A stretch of DNA of 64,000 nt, taken from contig DASZMA010000017.1 of assembly GCA_035552095.1 (NCBI GenBank), forward strand, positions 1 to 64,000, in the 5' to 3' direction. Within the stretch, counting starts at the first letter, position 1. The number at the start of each line of letters is the position of its first letter. A model generated the notes under the pieces. It ran no database searches. It saw only the letters and a program-made list of their open reading frames with translations, and was not told the origin of the DNA. The DNA comes from Bog-473 sp035552095 (GTDB taxonomy: Bacteria > Actinomycetota > Acidimicrobiia > Acidimicrobiales > RAAP-2). Below, in pieces: positions 51,012 to 59,454 of the stretch. A program made the translations under genes and the position numbers.

Positions 51012-52444
51012 TGAACCGCCTGGCCGAGCGGCATCGACAGCTCGACCTCGGCCCCGTTGCCCGGGGACGACCGGATGACCACCGTGCCACCGTAGCGAGC
51101 CATGCGGGCCCGGATGGATTGGGCGATGCCCTGGCGATCCTCGGGCACCAGGGCGGGGTCGAAGCCCTGGCCCCGGTCACGCACGAAAAGCATGACCGTG
51201 CCCGCCTCGACCTCGGCGTAGAGCGAGACCTGGTCCGCCCCCGACCACTTGGCGGCGTTGACCGTGGCTTCCCGGGCCGCATCGAGCAGGGCCCGCAGGC
51301 CGTCGGTGAGGTCGCAGTCCCCCACCAGCACCACCTGCACGGTGATGCCGTGGTCCGCCTCCACGTGGCGCTGCAGGACGCCGACCCCTTCGGCCAACCG
51401 GGTGGCCTCGTCGCCGATGGTGCCCGGCGCCTTGCCCTCGAAGAGCCAGGCCCGCAGCTCGCGCTCCTGGGCCCGGGCCAGGCGCACTACATTCTGGGGG
51501 TCGTCCGACGACCGCTGAATGAGGGCCAGGGTCTGCAGCACCGAGTCGTGCACGTGGGCCGCCATCTGTGCCCGCTCCTCGGCCAGGGCCCGGGCCTGGC
51601 GCTCCGACATGAGGTCGCGCACCAGGCTCAGCCACCAGGGGCCGAAGATCACCACGATGGCGGCGATGACCAAGAGGGCACCACCGAGGGGGCGCAGGGC
51701 GGCCACGGTGGTATGGCCGAGGACGAGCACCACCACCCCGCCCGCCCCCATGAGCACGCCCAGCCCGATGCGCAGGAAGAGGGCCCGGTGTGAGGTGGAC
51801 GCCACCCCGGCCCGGAACATCGGCACCACGTCCTGGTTGATCCACGCCTTCTCGGGCTCGCTGGTGTTGCGCCAGATCAAAATGGCCAGGGCGGCTGCGA
51901 TGAACACGGGCCAGCTGACGAGACCAATGAATCCGAAGTGCAGGCTGGAGATGACGATCTGCACCACGATCAATACGGGCACGACGGCGATGACCAGGCG
52001 GATGCCCCGTCGATCGGCCACGGCCCGGGAGAAGATGTTGCTGGTCTCCCCCTGCAGCGGCAGCACCAGCCAGGCCACCGCGTAGACCAGGACCGTCACG
52101 CCGCTGACGAACCCGAGGACGACAAAGCCGATGCGGACGAAGGTGACGTCGATCCCGATGGCCTCGGAGATGCCGGCACAGACGCCACCCAGCACCCGTG
52201 CGTCAGGGTCCCGCCGCATCCCCCGCAGGCGCAGGTGGCGGTGGTGCCGCCGCTCATTGCCCCGATGCTGGTGGTGCCACTCGGTGGCCTCCCACCGGGC
52301 GTGCGACCACCCACCCCCGGGACGGCGCGACCTCCGCCTCGGGCCCCGACGGGCCTCGGTGGTCACCCCGTCGGACGGGCGCGCGGAAGGATCGGGAGCG
52401 TCAGCGATACCTGCATGCTCGCGCGCCCCGTCGGCCGGAACCAT
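51008..52444 (-). CDS. Sensor histidine kinase with N-terminal PspC domain
   Basis: 478 residues. A His/Arg-rich N-terminus leads into a PspC domain (DARVLGGVCAGISEAIGIDVTFVRIGF, about 80-130). Four or so membrane helices follow (about 125-290). Next comes a HisKA_3 dimerisation motif AQMAAHVHDSVLQTLALIQ with the phospho-accepting His, and an HATPase with EATVNAAKWSGAD and DRGQGFDP. It senses an envelope state through PspC. The ATG at 52444 overlaps a palindrome; an earlier in-frame start exists but covers low-complexity sequence. Confidence 0.88.
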   Translation of the reverse strand: MVPADGAREHAGIADAPDPSARPSDGVTTEARRGPRRRSRRPGGGWSHARWEATEWHHQHRGNERRHHRHLRLRGMRRDPDARVLGGVCAGISEAIGIDVTFVRIGFVVLGFVSGVTVLVYAVAWLVLPLQGETSNIFSRAVADRRGIRLVIAVVPVLIVVQIVISSLHFGFIGLVSWPVFIAAALAILIWRNTSEPEKAWINQDVVPMFRAGVASTSHRALFLRIGLGVLMGAGGVVVLVLGHTTVAALRPLGGALLVIAAIVVIFGPWWLSLVRDLMSERQARALAEERAQMAAHVHDSVLQTLALIQRSSDDPQNVVRLARAQERELRAWLFEGKAPGTIGDEATRLAEGVGVLQRHVEADHGITVQVVLVGDCDLTDGLRALLDAAREATVNAAKWSGADQVSLYAEVEAGTVMLFVRDRGQGFDPALVPEDRQGIAQSIRARMARYGGTVVIRSSPGNGAEVELSMPLGQAVQ

Positions 52445-52459
52445 CAGGGATAACCCTGA
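52444..52459. promoter_or_regulatory. Palindrome at the start of the PspC-kinase gene
   Basis: TCAGGG-ATAA-CCCTGA is perfect (6+6, 4-bp centre). It begins at the kinase start codon. It lies between the divergent kinase and PspC genes and may be the response-regulator or a repressor site. Confidence 0.5.
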
Positions 52460-52537
52460 GCCGGCAGCCCCCGGGTCAGGGTCCGACCAGGGTGGTGCCG
52501 GATTCCCCCTGGTGACGCCGTCCCGCAAGCTTGATCC

Positions 52538-52858
52538 ATGGACACCGCACCCAGCACCACCACCCAGGGCGAGTCGGACCGCGAGGCCGAACCGGCATCG
52601 TCGCCCTCATCGTCATCGCATCCGCCCGACGAGCACCTGCAGCGAGGGGGCGACGGCCGCATGCTGGCCGGCGTCGCCATCGGGCTGGCCGAGTACTTCG
52701 ACATCGACCCCACGCTGGTCCGCATCGGCTTCGTCGCCCTCACCCTCCTGGGCGGCCTGGCCGTGCCGCTGTACCTGGCCGGTTGGCTGCTGATTCCCGC
52801 CGAGGGCGCAGACGCCTCGGTGGCCGAGGACCTGTTGGCCCGTGAACGAGCCCGCTGA
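52538..52858 (+). CDS. PspC-domain membrane protein
   Basis: 106 residues. After a Ser/Thr/Pro-rich start, the PspC domain (GRMLAGVAIGLAEYFDIDPTLVRIGF) and one or two membrane helices (ALTLLGGLAVPLYLAGWLL) follow. PspC proteins respond to membrane stress. It is divergent from a kinase with the same domain and is followed by the DUF1707 gene, so it is probably a target of that two-component system. Confidence 0.87.
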   Translation: MDTAPSTTTQGESDREAEPASSPSSSSHPPDEHLQRGGDGRMLAGVAIGLAEYFDIDPTLVRIGFVALTLLGGLAVPLYLAGWLLIPAEGADASVAEDLLARERAR

Positions 52859-52928
52859 GCCCCGCCCCGGGCCTCGTCGCTCCATCGACGTCGACCGCGA
52901 CTACTTCACCCACTTGAGAGGACACGCC

Positions 52929-53363
52929 ATGCGCTACCGCTGGGACCCCGGCTATCCCCTGGCCGGCCGCCGACCGAGCCCGCCGGTCGACACCGACGTG
53001 CGGGCCTCGGACACCGAACGCAACGAGGTGGCCGACAAGCTCTCCCGCCACTTCGCCGAGGGCCGGCTGGACCAGGCCGAGTTCAAGGAGCGCCTCGATC
53101 AGGCCATGGGGGCCAAGACCCGGGGCGACCTGCACGGGCTCTTCGATGACCTGCCCCGATTGGCGGCCGGGCCGGCGCCACCGCCCTCACGCCGGCGCCG
53201 GCTGGTCCCCTTCCTACTGATCGTGGCCTTCGTAGCCGTCGCGGCCAGCACCACCTTCACCTTCGCCCACGGCCTGCACCTGACCTGGTTGCTCTTCGTG
53301 GTGGCCGCCCTCTACTTCTGGACCCGGATGGGGCGGCGTCACCATCACTCACTGGAGCCATGA
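52929..53363 (+). CDS. DUF1707 SHOCT-like membrane protein
   Basis: 144 residues. The DUF1707 motif V-R-A-S-D-T-E-R-N-E-V-A-D-K-L-S-R-H-F-A-E-G-R-L (about 26-49) is followed by a basic linker and two membrane helices. The ATG at 52929 has AGAGGA 7 nt upstream; a GTG at 52842 would overlap the PspC stop by 17 bp and is the alternative. Such proteins accompany PspC/LiaF-type envelope-stress genes. Confidence 0.82.
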   Translation: MRYRWDPGYPLAGRRPSPPVDTDVRASDTERNEVADKLSRHFAEGRLDQAEFKERLDQAMGAKTRGDLHGLFDDLPRLAAGPAPPPSRRRRLVPFLLIVAFVAVAASTTFTFAHGLHLTWLLFVVAALYFWTRMGRRHHHSLEP

Positions 53364-53364
53364 C

Positions 53365-53874
53365 ATGCCAATGTTCCCCACCATCTCGCTGACCTCGGCC
53401 ACGGCCGACCGGGCCGGCTCCAAGCTGAGCCAGCTGACCAAGATCGACCTCTTCGCCGGCCTACGCCCGTCGGAGCTGGGCGATCTGGCCCGCCTCTTCT
53501 ACCTGGTGACCGTCCGTCCCGGCCATGCCCTGGAGGTCCAGGACACGCCGGTGCGCTGGTGGAACGTCATCACCAGCGGCCACGCCCGGGTCGAGCGGGA
53601 CGGGACGCCGCTCGGTCTCCTGGGACCGGGGGAATCGTGGAGCGAGCACTCGCTCCTCAGCCAGCAGCGCTCGTCCATCAGCGTGGTCGCCCTCTCGCCG
53701 GTGAGCGCGCTCTCCCTGTCCCAACGCCAGTTCTTCGGGCTGCGCCGGACCCACCCCGTCCTGCACGGACGCATGGTGGCGCGCGCCGCTGCCTCGGCCG
53801 ACCGGTTGGCCCTGCCCGTCTACCGGGCCCTGGTCCACATGGAGCGGGCTGGTGCACCGGAGGCCGCCTGGTGA
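53365..53874 (+). CDS. Cyclic-nucleotide-binding-domain-like protein
   Basis: 169 residues with a cNMP-binding beta-roll: LTKIDLFAGLRPSELGDLARL leads into VRPGHALEVQDTPVRWWNVITSGHARVERDG and LLGPGESWSEHSLL. There is no DNA-binding domain. The canonical phosphate-binding R-A/S-A segment is replaced (QQRSSISVVAL), so nucleotide binding is doubtful. It lies one base after the DUF1707 stop and is likely coupled to the stress set. Confidence 0.72.
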   Translation: MPMFPTISLTSATADRAGSKLSQLTKIDLFAGLRPSELGDLARLFYLVTVRPGHALEVQDTPVRWWNVITSGHARVERDGTPLGLLGPGESWSEHSLLSQQRSSISVVALSPVSALSLSQRQFFGLRRTHPVLHGRMVARAAASADRLALPVYRALVHMERAGAPEAAW

Positions 53875-53940
53875 ACCGATACGATCTGCCCCCTGGACCG
53901 GCATTCCGCCGCCTGTCCCGTCCCTAGGAGAACTGCTGCA

Positions 53941-56181
53941 ATGCGCACCCTGGCCGGGTGGTGCTTCAACCACCGCCGACTCGTCGTCCTTTTCTGGTTT
54001 ATCGCGCTCATCGGCTCCATTGGCCTGGTGAGCGGCGTGGGTTCGTCGTACTCCAATTCGTTCTCGTTCCCCAACACCGAGTCGGCCAACGCCGTCAAGC
54101 TGCTGCAGTCGGTCGCCCCCAAGCAGTCGGGCGACACCGAGCAGGTCGTCTTCGGCACCACGGGCAGCGCCAAACTCTCGGACCCCGCCGTCGGGCTGCG
54201 CATCAACACCATGGTCAAGAAGCTCGAGGCCATGCCCCACGTGTCCCCCATCGTCAGCCCGTATGACGCCAGCGGGAACCTGATCTCGACCACCGACATC
54301 AACCGACCCACCGACACCGTGGGATTCATTCCGGTGACCTTCGACAAGCAGGCCCAGAACATCTCGGCCACGGAAGCCAAGCTGTTCGTCCACACCGCGG
54401 TCGGGCAATCCACCTCGGGCCTGCACATCGCCGTCACCGGCGAGTTGGCCCAGTTTGCCAACAACCAGTCCTTCAGCAGCACCGGTCTGGGTGTGCTGCT
54501 GGCCCTGGTCGTGCTGCTGCTGGTCTTCGGCTCCATCTTCGCCGCCCTCCTCCCCATCGTCTCGGCGCTCTTCGCCCTGGGCACCGCCATCGGCCTCATC
54601 GGGGCCCTGAGCCATGTCCTGAAAATGGCGCAGTTCGCGCCCGAGCTGGTCCTGCTGATCGGGCTGGGGGTGGGCGTCGACTACGCCCTCTTCATCGTGA
54701 CCAGACATCGCCAGGGACTGGTGGCCGGTCGCGACGTGGAGAGCTCGGTCGTCAATGCGGTGAACACGTCGGGTCGGGCCGTGCTCTTCGCCGGCATCAT
54801 CGTCTGCATCGCCCTGCTCGGCATGTTCGCCCTCGGCGTCAGCTTCCTGTACGGGCTGGCCGTGGCCGCCGCCATCGGCGTCCTGCTCACCATGATCGCC
54901 GCCCTGACCCTGCTGCCCGCCCTGCTCGGCTTCATCGGCCCCAAGGTGATGAGCCGCAAGCAGAAGTCCAACCTGGCCAAGAATGGCCCCCGCATCGTCG
55001 GCGCCGACAACAAGGGCTTCTGGCCGGGCTGGGCCGACCTGGTGCAGAAGCGCCCTTCCCTGCCGGCCGTCTCGGCGCTCCTGGTCATAGTGATCCTGGC
55101 CATCCCCTTCTTCTCGCTGCGCCTCGGCTCGGCCGACCAGGGCACCGACCCGGCCGGCACCACCACCCGCCAGGCCTACGACATGCTGGCCAAGGGCTTC
55201 GGGCCCGGCTTCAGCGGTCCGCTGCTGCTGGTCGCCACCACCGACTCCGCCTCGACCAAGCAGGCCATGCACACCGTGGCCCTCGACATCGGCCAGCAGA
55301 GCGGGGTCAAGAAGGTGGTCGGCCCGAACTTCATCCCGAGCCCGACCCAGCCCGGGGTCACCGTTGCGACCCTCACGGTGTACGCGACCACGTCCCCGCA
55401 AGATGCCGCCACCACCAACCTCATCACCCACCTGCGCAACGACACCATCCCCCGGGCCGAGGGATCGACCGGCTTGCGGGTCCTGGTGGGCGGCACCACG
55501 GCCACCTTCGTCGACTTCGCCCACGTGCTCTCGGCCAAGTTGCCGCTCTTCGTCGGCCTGGTGGTCCTGCTGGCCTTCATCCTCTTGACCATCGTCTTTA
55601 GGAGTTTCGTCATCCCCTTGACCGCCGCCGTCATGAACCTGCTGTCCATCGGGGCGGCCTTCGGGATCCTGGTCGCCGTGTTCCAGTGGGGCTACGCCGG
55701 CTCGCTCATCGGGCTGAGCGGCACCAGCCCGGTGGAGGCGTTCCTGCCGGTGATGCTCTTCGCCATCCTCTTCGGTCTGTCCATGGACTACCAGGTCTTC
55801 CTGGTCTCGCGGATGCACGAGGAGTACCTCAAGTCGGGGAGCAATTCCGTGGCCGTGCGCAACGGCCTGGCTGCCACCGGCAAGACGATCACCGCGGCCG
55901 CTCTCATCATGATCCTGGTGTTCGGATCGTTCATCCTCGGCGGTGAGCGGGTGATCAAGGAGTTCGGCATCGGCCTGGCCGGCGGCGTCTTCGTCGACGC
56001 CGTCTTCATCCGCATGGCCGTCGTGCCCTCGGTGATGATGCTGTTCGGCAAGTCGAACTGGTGGTTCCCGGACCGGCTCGACCGCATGCTGCCCCGGTTG
56101 TCGGTGGACGCCGACGATCTGGCCCTGGCCCGCCCGCCCCAGCCCGAACCCGAGTCCGAGCTGGCGTCGGTGACGCCCTAA
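53941..56181 (+). CDS. MMPL-family RND transporter
   Basis: 746 residues with two repeats, each of a membrane helix, an extracytoplasmic loop and five further helices. Signature sequences GVGVDYALFIVTRHR and GLSMDYQVFLVSRMHEEY hold the membrane Asp-Tyr pairs that carry protons in MmpL proteins. It exports lipids or hydrophobic compounds. A TAGGAGA ribosome-binding site precedes the ATG by about 11 nt. Its end overlaps the convergent TetR gene by 4 bp. Confidence 0.92.
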   Translation: MRTLAGWCFNHRRLVVLFWFIALIGSIGLVSGVGSSYSNSFSFPNTESANAVKLLQSVAPKQSGDTEQVVFGTTGSAKLSDPAVGLRINTMVKKLEAMPHVSPIVSPYDASGNLISTTDINRPTDTVGFIPVTFDKQAQNISATEAKLFVHTAVGQSTSGLHIAVTGELAQFANNQSFSSTGLGVLLALVVLLLVFGSIFAALLPIVSALFALGTAIGLIGALSHVLKMAQFAPELVLLIGLGVGVDYALFIVTRHRQGLVAGRDVESSVVNAVNTSGRAVLFAGIIVCIALLGMFALGVSFLYGLAVAAAIGVLLTMIAALTLLPALLGFIGPKVMSRKQKSNLAKNGPRIVGADNKGFWPGWADLVQKRPSLPAVSALLVIVILAIPFFSLRLGSADQGTDPAGTTTRQAYDMLAKGFGPGFSGPLLLVATTDSASTKQAMHTVALDIGQQSGVKKVVGPNFIPSPTQPGVTVATLTVYATTSPQDAATTNLITHLRNDTIPRAEGSTGLRVLVGGTTATFVDFAHVLSAKLPLFVGLVVLLAFILLTIVFRSFVIPLTAAVMNLLSIGAAFGILVAVFQWGYAGSLIGLSGTSPVEAFLPVMLFAILFGLSMDYQVFLVSRMHEEYLKSGSNSVAVRNGLAATGKTITAAALIMILVFGSFILGGERVIKEFGIGLAGGVFVDAVFIRMAVVPSVMMLFGKSNWWFPDRLDRMLPRLSVDADDLALARPPQPEPESELASVTP

Positions 56182-56852
56182 CGAACCAAGAGGTCGTCCA
56201 GCTGGCCCCGGGTCAGGGGTCGCTGCGGCAGGGCCGAGTCGGTGGCGCGCAAGCCGTCGATCAGCAGGCCCAACTGGCGCTCGGCCTGCTGGGGGCCGAT
56301 GGTGGCGCCGCAACGCTCGCTCAGGGCGCGCACCGACATGAGGGTCAGGGCGATGTCGCTGAAGGTCACGTCGGCCCGGATGGCTCCCACGCCGCGGGCG
56401 TTGGCGATCAGGCGGGTCACCGAAGGCGCCACCATGGCCACCATGGTGCGGTGGCGCTCGGCCAACCGCGGCGAGCGGGCCACCAGCGCCTGCAGGTTCG
56501 ACGGGGTCTGGGCGCAGCGCCGCATGAACTCGAAGATCCCCTCCTCGGGCGCGCACTCGGCCAGCACCGTCTTGGCCAGTTGCTGGGAGCGCTCGCCGGC
56601 CGTCTCGACGATGGCCAGCACCAGGCTCTCCTTGTGCGGGAAGCGGCGGTAGAGCGTGCCCACCCCGACGCCGGCCCGGGTGGCCACCTGCTCCATGGAC
56701 GCCTCAAAGCCCCCTTCGGCGAAGACCACCTCGGCCGCGGCCAGGATGCGCTCGAGGTTGAGCTCGGCGTCACGGCGTAGCGGGCGGGCCGGCGCCTCAG
56801 GGCGGGCCGGCGCCTCGGTGCGGAGCGGCGCCTCGGTACGGGCCGCCATCAC
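56178..56852 (-). CDS. TetR-family transcriptional regulator
   Basis: 224 residues. An N-terminal tail of Thr-Glu-Ala-Pro-type repeats (about 6-23, with matching DNA repeats) precedes a standard HTH (LERILAAAEVVFAEGG, MEQVATRAGVGVGTLYRRFPHKESL). The GTG start overlaps the MFS stop (GTGATG), so it is cotranscribed downstream of the transporter it probably represses. The hairpin at 58342-58366 ahead of the MFS gene is the candidate operator. Confidence 0.87.
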   Translation of the reverse strand: MMAARTEAPLRTEAPARPEAPARPLRRDAELNLERILAAAEVVFAEGGFEASMEQVATRAGVGVGTLYRRFPHKESLVLAIVETAGERSQQLAKTVLAECAPEEGIFEFMRRCAQTPSNLQALVARSPRLAERHRTMVAMVAPSVTRLIANARGVGAIRADVTFSDIALTLMSVRALSERCGATIGPQQAERQLGLLIDGLRATDSALPQRPLTRGQLDDLLVR

Positions 56853-58279
56853 TCCGAGACCAGGGCCAGGGCCGCCGCCGCTTCGACCGGCTCCTCGCGC
56901 TCGACGTGGTGCGGGATGAGCAGGGTGGTCCCGGCCGCCACCAGCATGACCGCCGCTGAAATCACGAAGGCCAGGATGTAGCCGTGCTCGGCCGGCACTC
57001 CGTTGGCCAGCAGCGTGCTCACCACGACGCTGGTGGCCACGCCGGCGCCGACGGCCGCGCCGATATTGCGGATGTTGGTGTTCATGCCGCTGGCGATCCC
57101 GGTCTGGGACTGCGAGACCGCCGCCACCACCAGGTTGGCCATGGCGGCGAAGCCCATGGCGATGCCGATCCCCAGCAGCCCCGAGGAGATGAGCACGTCG
57201 TAGGTGTGGCCGTGCCAGATGGCCAGCTCGACGTAGGCCGCGGCCGAGAAGAAGCAGGCCAGCAGCAGCACCCGCCGGCTCCCGAAGCGACCCGAGAGGC
57301 GACCGGTCAGCGGGGCCACCAGCAACATGGCCACGGCGAAGGGCAGGAGGTCCAGACCGGACTGGGTGACCGACGCCCCGAAGCCGTAGCCGTCGTGCCG
57401 CGGCGTCTCGACGAATTGGGGCACTGAGGTGAACATGACGTACATGCCGAATCCGAACAGGAGAGCGGCCAGGTTGGTCGTCCAGACCTCGGGGATCCGC
57501 ATCATCTTCATGTCGACCAGGGGCGAGCGGGAACGGCTCTCCGATCGCATCCAGGCCCCGATGAGCACCACGGCCAGGACGAAGAGGCCGATGATCCGGA
57601 TGTCACCCCAGCCGTAGACCGGGCCCTCGGAGACGGCGACCAGACCGGCCACCAGCCAGCCCGACATGAGGAGCGCCCCCACGGCGTTGATGCGGCCGGG
57701 CGTGCGGATGGGTGACTCGGGGATGAACTTCACCGTGGCCACGCCCGAGACCAGGCAGAGCACGAGCGGGGCCCAGAAGAGCCAGTGGTAGTCGAGGTGC
57801 GTCAGGATCGGCCCGGACAGCACGATCCCCAATCCGGCGCCCACCCCGAGAATGGCGGAGAGGACGCCGATGGCTCCCACCACCCGCTGGCGCGGGAACT
57901 CGTCGCGCACGATGCCGAAGGCCAGCGGGAAGGTGGCCCCGCCCGCCCCCTGGATGACCCGGCCCAGCAGCATGACGGGCAGCGTGGTGGCCAGGGCGCT
58001 GACCAGCGTGCCGACGGAGAGCACCACCAGGACGGCCAGCAGCACCTTCTCCTTGCCGAACATGTCGCCGACCCGGCCCAGGATGGGGGTGGCGATGGCC
58101 GCGCTGAGCAGGTAGCCGGTCAGCAACCAGGCCACGCCGTTGGCTGAGGAGTGCAGCGAGTGCTCCAGCGCGGGTAGGGCCGGGATGACCAACGACTGCA
58201 GGAGGCTGTACGACATGGCGGCCAGGGCCAGGACGGCAAAGGTCACCTGGTAGTGCACCCGCTTCTCTGCCACCGCCAT
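56849..58279 (-). CDS. MFS multidrug transporter, DHA2 (14-helix) type
   Basis: 476 residues with about 14 hydrophobic segments. Motif A-like GRVGDMFGKEKVLL and motif C-like GVLSAILGVGAGLGIVLSGPI mark a drug/proton antiporter. The ATG at 58279 is chosen because CGGAG lies 6 nt upstream. A TetR gene follows in the same transcript, the usual drug-inducible arrangement. Confidence 0.9.
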   Translation of the reverse strand: MAVAEKRVHYQVTFAVLALAAMSYSLLQSLVIPALPALEHSLHSSANGVAWLLTGYLLSAAIATPILGRVGDMFGKEKVLLAVLVVLSVGTLVSALATTLPVMLLGRVIQGAGGATFPLAFGIVRDEFPRQRVVGAIGVLSAILGVGAGLGIVLSGPILTHLDYHWLFWAPLVLCLVSGVATVKFIPESPIRTPGRINAVGALLMSGWLVAGLVAVSEGPVYGWGDIRIIGLFVLAVVLIGAWMRSESRSRSPLVDMKMMRIPEVWTTNLAALLFGFGMYVMFTSVPQFVETPRHDGYGFGASVTQSGLDLLPFAVAMLLVAPLTGRLSGRFGSRRVLLLACFFSAAAYVELAIWHGHTYDVLISSGLLGIGIAMGFAAMANLVVAAVSQSQTGIASGMNTNIRNIGAAVGAGVATSVVVSTLLANGVPAEHGYILAFVISAAVMLVAAGTTLLIPHHVEREEPVEAAAALALVSE

Positions 58280-58341
58280 CGACCGCTCCGCCTTCGTGCT
58301 CCGGGGCCGGCCGTGCACCGCCCGGCCCCAACTCTAGCGGG

Positions 58342-58366
58342 AAAGCGGAACCAGTCATTCCGCTTT
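58342..58366. promoter_or_regulatory. Inverted repeat upstream of the MFS gene, probable operator
   Basis: AAAGCGGAA (58342-58350) and TTCCGCTTT (58358-58366) are perfect 9-bp arms around CCAGTCA. On the minus strand a TAGAGT -10-like hexamer lies just downstream (58333-58338), so a bound TetR dimer would cover the -35 region. Confidence 0.55.
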
Positions 58367-58448
58367 GGGCGGCGCCTTCGGTCAGGCCCGGGGGCGCCCA
58401 GGGGACCAAGTAGGGTCGCACCCCGATGGGGCGGCACGAGACGACACC

Positions 58449-58506
58449 GAGGGGTGCGCATGGCTCACCGAGGGGTGCGCATGGCTCACGAGGGGTGCGC
58501 ATGGCT
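58449..58506 (+). repeat. Three tandem copies of a ribosome-binding site and start codon
   Basis: The unit GAGGGGTGCGCATGGCT occurs at 58449, 58470 and 58490, spaced 21 and 20 bp. Each carries GAGGGG five bases before ATG. The first two ATGs (58460, 58481) share one frame; the third (58501) is in the frame of the methyltransferase-like gene. The first two would start short out-of-frame translation. Confidence 0.9.
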
Positions 58507-59445
58507 AAAGGGCGCGGGGCCAAGCTCATCAGGGCGCTCGGGACCCTGGACGATCTCAACCGCCGGGTGGACGATCTCGTGGCCAACCAGGCCGCCCTGG
58601 CCTATGCGTTGGCCAACACCACCCTGGCCGATTTCTCAGCGCCCTGCGCCGATGACCCCCTGTCCTCCCGGGTCTGCCGGCAGGCCGACTGCGGCCTGGA
58701 GTACGCGCAGTGGCTCGAGCGCCTGGACGAGCCTCGCACGGTGGCCCGCAAGGAGTGGGAGCACGCGGCCATCTGCCGGGCGCTGGAGGCGACCGGCATG
58801 CTGGCCGAGGGCAAGCGGGGGCTGGGCTTCGCCGTGGGCAAGGAGCCCCTGGTGGCCGCGTTCGCCGCCCGCGGGGTCGACCTGGTGGCCACCGACCTGG
58901 CCGTCGAGGACCCCCGGGCGGCCAAGTGGGCCTCGACCAACCAGCATTCGTTGAGCCTGGACGGGCTGCGCCACCCGACCGTCTGTTCCGACCAGGCGCT
59001 CACCGAGCACGTGTCGGTCCGGGCCACCGACATGAACGAAATCGGCCGCGACCTGGTCGGCTTCGACTTCGTCTGGTCGGCCTGTGCCTTCGAGCATCTC
59101 GGATCCATTGAGGCCGGTCTGGCCTTCGTCGAGCGCGCCATGGACTGCCTGGTGCCCGGCGGCATCGCCGTGCACACTACCGAGTTCAACCTCGACAGCG
59201 ACGCTGACACCGTGCTCGAGGGAGACACGGTCCTGTTCCGCCACCGCGACCTGGCCACCTTGGCCGAGCGGCTGGCCCGAAAGGGCCATCAGATGTCGCC
59301 CCTCGTCCGGGGCGAGCGCTCCGGCGTCTACGACTACCTCATTGACGTGAGTCCCCACCACTTCGGCACGCTGGTCGTGCGCATGGAGGGCTACCGGATC
59401 ACCTCGGCCGTCATTGTGGTGCGCGCCAACGCGACCAGCACCTAG
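58501..59445 (+). CDS. SAM-dependent methyltransferase-like protein
   Basis: 314 residues. A polar N-terminal part is followed by a Rossmann-like core: GLGFAVGKEPLVAAFAARGVDLVATD (motif I and acidic end of beta2), then FDFVWSACAFEHLGSIEAGLAFVERAMDCLVPGG, typical of class-I methyltransferases of glycan or polysaccharide clusters. The glycine motif is atypical (AVGKEP). The third tandem start is used because only it is in frame with its own GAGGGG. A longer in-frame ATG at 58426 lacks a ribosome-binding site. Confidence 0.72.
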   Translation: MAKGRGAKLIRALGTLDDLNRRVDDLVANQAALAYALANTTLADFSAPCADDPLSSRVCRQADCGLEYAQWLERLDEPRTVARKEWEHAAICRALEATGMLAEGKRGLGFAVGKEPLVAAFAARGVDLVATDLAVEDPRAAKWASTNQHSLSLDGLRHPTVCSDQALTEHVSVRATDMNEIGRDLVGFDFVWSACAFEHLGSIEAGLAFVERAMDCLVPGGIAVHTTEFNLDSDADTVLEGDTVLFRHRDLATLAERLARKGHQMSPLVRGERSGVYDYLIDVSPHHFGTLVVRMEGYRITSAVIVVRANATST

Positions 59446-59454
59446 TCCGGCGGG

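Noticed and set aside
53461..56556. 1031-residue minus-strand open frame
   Set aside because: Antisense to the MMPL transporter and cNMP-like gene; no recognisable domain.
58449..58506. CRISPR-like repeats
   Set aside because: Units are directly tandem with 3-4 bp between them and each carries a ribosome-binding site and ATG; no spacers.
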